Source: Mucidula mucida (lineage: Eukaryota > Basidiomycota > Agaricomycetes > Agaricales > Physalacriaceae). From it: a stretch of DNA of 24,716 nt. Shown in pieces: positions 1-8,174 of the stretch (positions are counted from its first letter, which is position 1; the number at the start of each line of letters is the position of its first letter). The DNA is taken from NCBI GenBank assembly GCA_015501055.1, contig JADNYV010000508.1, positions 1-24,716 on the forward strand. Direction: 5' to 3'. Below the pieces are notes generated by a model, which saw nothing but the letters and a program-made list of their open reading frames with translations, had not been told where the DNA came from and made no database searches. The translations under genes were made by a program, and so were the position numbers.

Positions 1-63
1 TGTGAGTTGGTGATGACTTATGTTTTCCCATATTCTCATCGTCCCTCATGATAGCCAAACACC

Positions 64-387
64 CTACACATGGTTCCGTGAGTCGCCATATCCTGATTTC
101 CACAGTCGACTAACAGCAGTTTCAGATCGTTGATGCTGCCGAAACTGTACGTTCAACTCTCGCATTAACCCATGATGGTCAGAAATCTGATAGACCGCCT
201 TGAAGGTACACGAATGCTCTCTTAGCGGTTGTAAGTCACACCCTTCGCGCCCTCTATAAATGTACCTACTTCCCAAATCGTAGCTCAACAGCAGGATACT
301 GAATGGCGACCGCGAAAACTCCAAACTCACGTCGGTTTCCATTCCATTATCCTCCTCCTCGAACGTGAGGGGCAGCAGATCTGTCAT
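64..387 (-). CDS. Possible small hypothetical protein, 107 aa
   Basis: An uninterrupted frame runs from an ATG at 387 down to a stop at 64. The product is acidic near its N-terminus (FEEEDNGMETD) and mixed afterwards, with no signal peptide, membrane helix or motif that I recognise. No splice-linked second exon is evident. It is one of few long frames in a gene-poor region and its composition is not strongly biased, so it could be chance, a remnant, or one exon of a gene running off the left edge. I do not assign a function. Confidence 0.18.
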   Translation of the reverse strand: MTDLLPLTFEEEDNGMETDVSLEFSRSPFSILLLSYDLGSRYIYRGREGCDLQPLREHSCTFKAVYQISDHHGLMRELNVQFRQHQRSETAVSRLWKSGYGDSRNHV

Positions 388-844
388 GCGTGTTGACGAA
401 GTCGAGCATACCTACCCACCTCGAGATCTGAGTGTGAATGGACGTACAGCCTCGGTAGCTTTTTCGCTACGTAGTACTGGTGTTAAGAAGTCTAAACTCA
501 GTTACAGCGCTACGTAGAGCACGAATTATATGAGTCGGATTTCAAGCCGGTAGAACTCCCGAGTGCTACTACTTGAGTCATCATGGCAATATCTGTAGAA
601 TTCTTTCCTTCTGCTTATCTGGTTTTTGATTATGTCGCGATCCGTTTGTACCACGGTAAGTATTCCAACGGCTTATATCGCCATCAAATTGGAGAATCAT
701 TTCGTTGCTCTATAGCTGGAGTAATCAAAACTGCAAACAGACAACGCATCAAGCATTGCTCGAAATTAAGTACGTCGGACCCGGTAAACGAACTTAGTTG
801 CCAGAACCGCGGGGTGTGAGGTCGGGATCCCAATACTCCCCCTG

Positions 845-1228
845 TTGAATGTGATGTCCATCATGAACTACGACATTCTCGACGACGATGGCTCATTCGG
901 CGCCACTGTCCTTGTTCCTGGGGATGTTTCAACAACTTCGGTCGCCCTTACTACCACTTTTGCAGAAAGTGTCACTCCGGCCCCGCCACCACCAACATCC
1001 GCCGACGACTGCCCGAATGATGGCTCTGCACTCTCTACGCTTCTCGATTTCTCTTCACCGGTGATCTTGGCGGCAGTCGTTTCTGATCTTAGGAAACACA
1101 ATTCTTCCCTTCTTCTTAGAGTGGCGTTGAATCTCCCGTCTTTAAAAAGTCGCCAGACACACCCTTGTGTGAACTGCAGTGTGAGCGAGTACAATGCGCT
1201 GTATTGTGGTGCGGCGGTCTCGAGTTGA
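845..1228 (+). CDS. Possible hypothetical protein, coding-like frame of 127 aa
   Basis: An open frame begins near 845. In-frame ATGs lie at 854 and 863. The frame encodes an Asp-rich start (DILDDDGSFG), a Ser/Thr/Pro-rich middle with a PPPP run, and a C-terminal part with two cysteines, ending at a stop around 1226-1228. The antisense strand over 868-1194 is open as well, so the openness may reflect base composition rather than coding. No family, signal peptide or clear splice partner is seen. Treat it as unproven. Confidence 0.18.
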   Translation: MNVMSIMNYDILDDDGSFGATVLVPGDVSTTSVALTTTFAESVTPAPPPPTSADDCPNDGSALSTLLDFSSPVILAAVVSDLRKHNSSLLLRVALNLPSLKSRQTHPCVNCSVSEYNALYCGAAVSS

Positions 1229-1620
1229 GTATCGAAATCATGTATAATTATTGGATAGTGAGTCCTCTCTTCGGACCCTCCTGGTAGTAGTCTTATTCAT
1301 TTCTTTGCAGATGCTCAATTTAGCGCCAATGTCAGTACGCTAGCGCAAGACGTGACCTTTTCTTGGACCAGAGCTCTGGCTTCATGGCATTACTTGGATG
1401 ATCATCACACGGATTCTGGATTTTATCCTTCTTAAATTGTGTCGGCGTCTATCCTATCATGCTACTGATATTCAACAAAGAGGCGGCGTGTCTTTACTCA
1501 TTGCCCCCTACTATGATTATCTCCGAACTTTCGAGTTCGTACAGTACTTACCTACCGTTTTTGAGATGTGTCATAACAATTTCATGGTACTCGTTGCTCC
1601 GTTGGTTCTCTACTTTGCGA

Positions 1621-1629
1621 TGTTGTCGC
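1621..1629 (+). repeat. Target-site duplication, left copy (9 bp)
   Basis: TGTTGTCGC lies immediately outside the left arm and is repeated at 2298-2306 immediately outside the right arm. The match cannot be extended on either side, so the duplication is exactly 9 bp. Confidence 0.9.
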
Positions 1630-1821
1630 CAGGCTCCGAACCTCAGCCGTCGCTGTCGTCTCGTTCACAAATCCTGTAGCATAATTTAGATTGATAATGA
1701 TATGATCATGTGAATGTCATGTGTTGAGAGCCAATCAGATCAAGAGGAACGTGGGGTGAAGAGACGACAGGACGGCTGGCACAATATCGCCGGCACGATC
1801 TCGGCACCCGAATGCAAAACA
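1630..1821 (+). repeat. Left terminal inverted repeat of the MULE-like element
   Basis: This 192-bp arm pairs with the reverse complement of 2106-2297 at 189 of 192 positions. It starts CAGGCTCC exactly at the inner edge of the target duplication. The outer part is GC-rich, the middle (about 1679-1712) is AT-rich, and the inner part is GC-rich again with CGGCACGATCTCGGCAC. Confidence 0.95.
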
Positions 1822-1974
1822 GCGCCTCTAAGCATCCATCTACGTTCATCTCTCATGTTTCTCACTTTCTAAGCCACGCTTGGGGCATTTTCTTCTTCTT
1901 CTTCTATGCTACTACTCATTTTTTCTAATTTTATACAGCCCTTTTTCACCGGTCCTTGACCGTTGCCATTTGCT

Positions 1975-2187
1975 ATGTCGACTCCAGAAGCTACTAAGGG
2001 GTCAGGAAAATGGGATCTCAAGGCCATCCGAGACCTCTCTCAAAGGGTTTTCGGAAAGCGAACTTGTTACGCGCAGATATTGTTAACACAAGCGCTTGTG
2101 TGGCTTGTTTTGCATCCGGGTGCCGAGATCGTGCCGGCGATATTGTGCCAGCCGTCCTGGCGTCTCTTCACCCCACGTTCCTCTTGA
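1975..2187 (+). pseudogene. Captured 5' fragment of a RecQ-type helicase gene
   Basis: An ATG at 1975 opens a frame beginning MSTPEATKGSGKW. The stretch KWDLKAIRDLSQRVFGKR followed by Cys, and then Gln-Ile about three residues later, resembles the segment just before the Q-motif and Walker A of fungal RecQ-like DNA helicases. That segment typically reads W-x-L-x-x-I-x-x-L-x-x-x-x-F-G-x-R-x-C-x-x-Q. The resemblance fades after about residue 40, near the edge of the right arm (2106), and the frame then runs through the arm to a stop at 2187. Walker A, the DEAH box and everything later are absent, so the fragment cannot be a helicase. Upstream, 1880-1950 is pyrimidine-rich (TTCTTCTTCTTC), as fungal leaders are, so promoter or leader sequence may have been captured along with the first exon. 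The family call is by eye. Confidence 0.6.
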
Positions 2188-2297
2188 TCTGATTGGCTCT
2201 CAACACCTGACATTCACATGATCATATCATTATCAATCTAAATTATGCTACAGGATTTGTGAACGAGACGACAGCGACGGCTGAGGTTCGGAGCCTG
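2106..2297 (-). repeat. Right terminal inverted repeat of the MULE-like element
   Basis: This is the inverted partner of 1630-1821 and ends with GGAGCCTG directly against the second target-duplication copy. The reading frame of the captured helicase fragment continues into this arm and stops at 2187, so any translation product would have a tail encoded by the repeat. Confidence 0.95.
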
Positions 2298-2306
2298 TGT
2301 TGTCGC
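2298..2306 (+). repeat. Target-site duplication, right copy (9 bp)
   Basis: This is the second perfect copy of TGTTGTCGC. Together with 1621-1629 it marks a transposition event rather than a simple inverted duplication. Confidence 0.9.
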
Positions 2307-2552
2307 TTCATATTGCGTAGAATTAAACCATGAAACGACATCCGGCACTAATCGGCAAGTGACCGGCGTTTGCCGAGTATCGTTGCTTTCCCTCCACCAT
2401 GAATTCGCTCAGTATGGACGGATTGTATGCTCTTCTCGCCCATTTATTATGACATTTTGACAGCAGAAAAGTGTGAACTGCCTCAAGAGCGTCAAATTGA
2501 TCTGCGTTCATCATGTAGCACCCCGCGATGATATAAATTGTACTTCTTCTCA
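2307..2552. other. Proximal upstream region of the PDR transporter
   Basis: About 246 bp separate the transposon's target duplication from the transporter ATG, so this is what remains of the native proximal promoter. It contains a perfect 7-bp inverted repeat, TCGGCAA (2352-2358) with TTGCCGA (2370-2376), separated by 11 nt. It also contains an AT-rich ATATAAA at 2531-2537. I do not see a canonical PDR element (TCCGYGGA). Confidence 0.5.
2531..2537 (+). promoter_or_regulatory. TATA-like box close to the transporter start
   Basis: ATATAAA lies only 15 bp before the first ATG (2553) of the transporter. If it works as a TATA box, transcription would probably begin downstream of that ATG. The in-frame ATG at 2568, in the good context CACAATGGCG, would then be the real start. 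It may equally be a chance AT-rich string. Confidence 0.3.
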
Positions 2553-5500
2553 ATGGCCACCCCCACAATGGCGGAAAGCATCCCTCTTCAAGTCATCCGT
2601 GAAGATGGTGTCGCAGAATCTCATGCGTCGGCTTCGCTCTCCAGATCTCATATCAAAGAGCGGCTCAGTCGAAGAAATACAGTGTCATTGGACTATTTCG
2701 ACCCTGTCGGCACGCAAAACCTTGCTGAAAGGCTGCGACGCGTTTCGCGCAGTCATCTTGCCGACTCTCAGACCACGCTCAGTGACCAGCCAAGGGATTC
2801 GAACGTGTTTGACCTTGAAAATGTCATGCGCGAGATGATTAGCCAGTGAGTATCCTGGAACGTTTGTGTCAGCCATTGCCGTTCATCTTCTTTTTAGAAG
2901 TAATCAAGCGCATATTAAGGACCGTCGACTAGGTGTCTCGTTTGAAGGACTGCGTGTCGTCGGCCTTGGGTCAGCATCATCATACCAAGAAACATTAGGA
3001 ACACTTCTCAACCCAAGTTACCTTGGGGAACGTGTGCGCAATGCCAGGAATCCTTTTTTGAGGAATATCATATCCGGCTTTGAAGGTGTAGTCCGTCCAG
3101 GAGACATGCTTCGTTCGTACTTCTACAATATTCCAAAAGCTTGTCTAACTGCCCTGTAGTTGTCTTGGGTAGTCCCGGATCAGGATGTACCACTCTCCTG
3201 AAGGCTTTAACGAATCAGCGTTCCGAGTATCACTCGGTCGAGGGTGAAGTGAACTACGACTCACTCGCCCCAGACACCCTTGCCAAGCATTTCCGCGGCG
3301 ACGTTCAGTACTGCCCCGAGGACGATGTGCATTTTCCTACTTTAACTGTGGATCAGACACTCAAATTTGCCGCCAAAACTCGTGCGCCTCACAAGCGACC
3401 ACTTGCTTGGAGTTCCAAGGAAGATTTCATCGATGTTACGACGGACGTCTTGATGACTGTTTTTGGCCTTCGTCACGCCAAACATACAGTCGTCGGAGAC
3501 TCGTCTATCCGGGGAGTGTCCGGAGGCGAGAAGAAACGAGTGTCCATTGCAGAAGCATTAGCAACTCGAAGCCGAATCGCTGCATGGGACAAGTGAGTAT
3601 AGATCTGCCTCTGTCCCAAAAGAGGGGTCTAATAATTTTTCAGCTCAACGCGCGGTCTAGATGCCTCAACCGCTCTTGAATTCGGTCGTGCGTTGCGTAT
3701 CGCCACAGACATGGCCCACATGTCCACGCTAGTTTCTATCTACCAAGCCAGCGAATCTTTGTACCAGCTCTTCGACAAGGTCTGTGTAATCTATGAAGGG
3801 CGCATGGCGTACTTCGGACCTGCGGACCAGGCTCGTCAGTATTTTGTTGATATGGGTTATGTGCCTGCGAGTAGGCAGTCTACCCCAGAGTTCCTTGTTG
3901 CCGTCACGGATGCTCACAGTCGTATCGCCAATCCGGATGTCGCGACAAGACCACGAACCGCTAGTGAATTCGCAGACTATTTCCTCAAATCTCCGATTGG
4001 GCAGCAGAATCGTGATGATATAGAGCTCTACAAGTCTGTTTATGTGGGGTCGACTGCTGTTGAACAGGAATACCGGACATCCGCCTCGGAAGAGCATGCG
4101 AGGCATGCGAGACTGTCTTCGTAAGTCAGTATTGCAATCGCCGTGTTCTTCATTCACACCTTTAAGGGCTTATGTCATTTCAATACCTATGCAAGTACGG
4201 GCAGTCATGACGCGCCGCGTCCAGATTCTCAAGGGCAACAGATCCGCCATCATTGTGCAACTATTGTACGACGGTTCTCCCTACGCAGTCTACTGCTCAT
4301 TCTCGATCTTATAGATCATTCATCGTTAATGGTATCATCGTTGGAACGGTATTCCTGCGCCTCAAGAGTGATACTTCGTCGCTCTTGAGTCGAGGAGGTG
4401 TTCTGTACTTGTAGGCATGCCCAATATCTAAAGGTCGTCACCTGAACATTTATCCACAGTGCACTTTTATTTGGCTCCCTTTCCAGCATGGCCGAGATCC
4501 CTGCTCTCTTCAGTCAACGGACCATCGTTGCTCGCCATCAAAAAGCAGCTATGTATCATCCCATGATAGAATCTATCGCTCTAACGTTGGTGGACATCCC
4601 GATCTCTACTTTGACTATGCTGGTCTTTGGCATAATGCTTTATTTTCTCGTCGGTCTACAATCTACAGCCAGGCAGTTCCTGTGAGTTGCCTTGTCTACA
4701 GAGATTGGCTTAACTTCTCATGAACGTTCAGTGTTTTTCTGTTGTATCTCAACACGGCTGCTCTGACGATGAAGGCCATATATCGCACAATTGCTGCAGC
4801 AACGACCGCCGAAGCGTCTGCTATGGCTGTCGCTGGTCAGTCAAGAACCGCTCCGTGAAAACCAAAATTATACAAGACTGACCGAAGGACAGGCTTGACA
4901 ACGTTGGCCCTCAATATCTATACGTAGGTCATTTTTTAAAGTTCACAAATATTATCCGAACGTTATCTACACAGGGGTTACACCATTCCCAAACTAACCA
5001 TGGTTGGTGCTCTGAAATGGATCGCGGCTATAAACGTAGGATTTCTTCGTCTTGGCTTCGCGTTTTTTGTTCACGGTGCACAGCCCTTGCGGTATGCTTT
5101 TGAGGGCGTCATGGCAAACGAGCTCCACGGCTTTCAAGCGCATTGTATTTCCTTCGTGCCATCAGGGCCCGGTTACGAGGGCGTCAGCCCGTTGAATCAA
5201 GTCTGTGCCGTCGTTGGCTCTACTGCAGGACAAACGTATGTGGAAGGCGATGTATATCTCAAGCTGGCGTTCGGCTACTCGTATGACAACTTATGGAAGG
5301 TAAGTTCTCATTCGTCACCACGAGACCAACAGCCGAACATTTTCGGCCGTAGAACTTTAGTATCATGATGGGTTTCCTCGGCGGTTTTTGGGTGGCACAA
5401 TTCCTGTTTTCGGAGTACAATACCTCTCTGGCATCGTATAGTTCTACGGTGATGTACCGACGGGGACTCCAGCAAACTGATCGTGGTCTAGAAAGGCATG

Positions 5501-8068
5501 ATGAAGAATTCGGTTTCTCGTCTGCCGCACAGGCGAGGCTAAGTGACAACGAGATTTCACCGATAGCGAGGAGTAATGACCTCTTTTCTTGGTTTGGACT
5601 CAATTACACTGTCTTACTCCCCATGGGGCAGCGCGTCCTCCTGGACAATGTAATGGGGTATGTGGCGCCGGGAAAAATGACTGCATTGATGGGAGAATCG
5701 GGCGCCGGAAAAGTCGGTAATCATGTTTTTCTTGACTGAGGTGATGTTCATTGAGACCCATAGACAACGCTGTTGAACGTACTAGCGCAGCGCGTAACGA
5801 CGGGTGTGATTCGGGGAGATCGGCTCGTCAATGGTCAACGACTTGCGAAAGACTTTCAATCGCAAACGTCGGCTACTTCTCCCCATTATTGGATCAAAAC
5901 GTTCTTAACACATCTACAGCGGATATTGTCAACAGATGGACACGCATACTCCAACAGATACTGTCCGAGAAGCCCTCCTCGTCTCCGCCAAGCTTCGACA
6001 ACCTGTTTTCGTGTCATTGGCAGAAAAGGAAGCTTAGTGAGCTGAAACTAGGGTCGCCTCATCGAGCAGTTTGAACGTGCCTATTAGTGTCGACCAATGT
6101 CTCAAGATGTGTGGCCTTGAGGATTATGCCGACGCGATTGTGGGTTCCTTGGGCGTAGAACACAGGAAACGGACCACGATCGCTGTCGAACTTGCGGCCA
6201 AGGTGTGTTGAATTGCGCTACATCCTCTCAACACTCAACTCTGCCCCACAGCCGAAATTGCTTCTGTTCCTTGACGAGCCTACATCTGGCCTCGATTCTC
6301 AGAGCGCCTGGGCAATCGTGAGGTTCCTTCAGGATCTGGCTGGCAGCGGTCAAGCTATACTGTGCACGTACGTCGTTTGGCTTCCTTTCAGTCCTCAGTG
6401 ACTAATCTTTATTTTCATTTTCAGCATCCATCAACCTTCAGCAGAGCTTTTCCAAGCATTCGATAGACTGCTGCTCTTGAAAAAGGGTGGCAAAATGGTG
6501 TACTTTGGCGACATTGGCCCGAATTCGTACACCTTGATAAGCTATTTCGAGAGAAATGGTGCGCGTCGATGCCATTATACAGAGAATCCGTAAGTGTGCG
6601 TATGAGATAAATGCAACTAACGTGAAGGGGTTCCAACAGGGCCGAGTTCATGCTGGACGTGATTGGTGCTGGCGCCACCGCGCAAGCTGAACACGACTGG
6701 CGAGTGTATTCCGGTGTCGCGTTCCTGCACACCGTGTTCATTATGTCGGCAGGCATCAAATTTGGAACGATTCACCTGAGCGCGCTGAACTGCAGAGAAC
6801 GATCGAAGGAATTCATACGAGAGGAAAGTCGGGCGGCGCGGTGCTAAGAGAAACGAGCAGAGAGTTCGCGACTCCCTGGATGATCCAGTTCAGGGTTCTC
6901 TACAGTCGCGAAAACATTGCCAGATGGAGGAACCCTACTTATCTTCTTGCCAAGTTGATGATGAACATTGCCACCGGATTATTCGTTGGGGTGAGAACAC
7001 GCTCATGTGCTTTACTCACAACTGACAACTGTTTCCATAGTTCACGTTCTACCAGAGCGAAAACAACCGCCAAGGCACGACAAACAAAGTTTTTGTTAGT
7101 TCTGTTTTCTAGCTTCGGGTACCTGTTGGCTTGATGCGCAACTGCAGGCCATCTTTCTCTGCCTTGTTGGGTCTGTCACTCTGGTAAATCAGCTTTCCGT
7201 GGAGACCATGAAGATGCGCCACGTTTACGAAACGCGGGAACGGCCGAGCCGGATGTATCACTGGTCTTCCTTTTTAGCCGCTCACTTTTTATCCGAACTA
7301 GTTTGGAACGTGCTGGGCTCAGTGATTTTGGTTTTCTGCTGGTATTGGACTGTTGGCTTCCCTTCGTCTAGGGCCCCGTTCACATTCCTCTGCTTGGCAC
7401 TGATGTATCCTGCATTCTACACTAGCATCGGCATCGCGATAGCCATTTCTTCTCCAAATGCACATGTGGCCAACATTTTGACGAGTTTCGTATTCGTTTT
7501 GATTCTTGTATTGTTAGTTATGTTTTCCAATAGCTGACACTGGTTGACTCGCCTTTGTAGTAACGGGGTGATGCAGCCGTTTCAACTTCTTGGTTGGTGG
7601 AAATGGATGTACTATGTCACTCCATTCACATATCTGGTCGAGGGCCTAGCAGCGAATGGTAAGCAAGGGACCTGCCTCTGACTGTTACTGATGCATATAT
7701 GCTAGTCATTGGTGGGGGTCTGACGATGAGTTGCTCCGATAGAGAATTGGTTTCTCTTGACCCTCCATCTGGTCAGACTTGTGGGGCCTTTCTGCAGCGT
7801 TACATGGAGATGGCAGGTGGCTACCTCTTGAATGCTGAGGATACAAGAGCGTGTCGTTTCTGTCCGTTCCTTGACGCGGACGAATATCTTCAGCAGGCCC
7901 TCAATATATCGTATTCGCATCGATGGAGAAACGTTGGGCTCTTATGTGTGTATATTTTCGTGAACGTAAGTAGCTCCTTCAGATACCTTTGTGTGCTGAC
8001 CATTTCTGCAGATTTTGACGATGTTCTTGCTCATGTATATTCTCCGTATCCGTAGAAGCAGTAATTAG
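2553..8068 (+). CDS. PDR-type ABC transporter (ABCG full transporter)
   Basis: Plasma-membrane, ATP-driven exporter of the pleiotropic drug resistance family, 1453 aa in the order NBD1-TMD1-NBD2-TMD2. Exon joins: 2553-2845, 2898-3112, 3160-3592, 3644-4120, 4167-4265, 4315-4410, 4460-4681, 4732-4835, 4893-4923, 4975-5035, 5084-5299, 5353-5712, 5764-5867, 5920-6036, 6088-6202, 6252-6367, 6425-6589, 6640-6705, 6753-6990, 7041-7094, 7148-7512, 7561-7658, 7706-7965, 8012-8068. All phases agree and the introns are 46-57 nt. NBD1 has [11 protein letters not shown] (about residue 172, Cys for the Walker A Lys), [10 protein letters not shown] (about 288) and AAWDNSTRGLD. NBD2 has GESGAGKTTLL (863), [11 protein letters not shown] and [18 protein letters not shown] (about 985). 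This paired degeneracy is normal for fungal PDR proteins. TMD1 is about 500-770 and TMD2 about 1150-1450. The start could be 2553 or 2568. The donor at 6706 is the least certain junction. The substrate is unknown. A MULE-like insertion lies upstream. Confidence 0.95.
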
Positions 8069-8174
8069 TCACTTGTAATTTATTCTGGGCTTGTTCAAGT
8101 CCATCCAAACAAATGACCAAACAAGACGATCATTCTGTCACTCATAGCGCCACGACAATTATTTCCTTCAAACG

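Larger units (their letters stand above)
1..1620. other. Region without an identifiable gene
   Basis: No stretch here shows a recognisable protein family, a tRNA or a convincing exon chain. Two weak coding-like stretches (64-387 on the minus strand and 845-1228 on the plus strand) are listed separately. A 10-base string CGCTACGTAG occurs twice, at 465-474 and 508-517; its core CTACGTAG is palindromic. The right end of the region (1621-1629) is one copy of the target-site duplication of the adjoining transposable element. Confidence 0.6.
1630..2297 (+). mobile_element. Non-autonomous Mutator-like element (Pack-MULE type), 668 bp
   Basis: Seen directly: 192-bp arms at 1630-1821 and 2106-2297 are inverted copies differing at only three positions (1720/2207, 1767/2160 and 1811/2116) with no gaps. 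The termini read CAGGCTCCGAACC. The element is flanked by a perfect 9-bp direct repeat, TGTTGTCGC. Known of the families: long terminal inverted repeats with 9-11 bp target duplications are typical of the Mutator superfamily, and members that carry host gene pieces are called Pack-MULEs. The 284-bp interior has no transposase but holds a pyrimidine-rich leader and the start of a helicase-like coding sequence. The high arm identity and perfect target duplication suggest a fairly recent insertion. A hAT origin is less likely, because hAT makes 8-bp duplications. The orientation given follows the captured coding sequence. Confidence 0.85.

Noticed and set aside
1630..2297. hAT or P-type MITE instead of a Mutator-like element
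   Set aside because: The flanking duplication is exactly 9 bp and cannot be trimmed to 8 without leaving a matching base, and arms of 192 bp are far longer than usual hAT or P-element inverted repeats.
3160..3592. Cys in place of the Walker A Lys and Asp-Asn in place of Asp-Glu in NBD1 of the transporter, as signs of inactivation
   Set aside because: These substitutions, and the degenerate signature in NBD2, are the normal asymmetric state of fungal PDR transporters.
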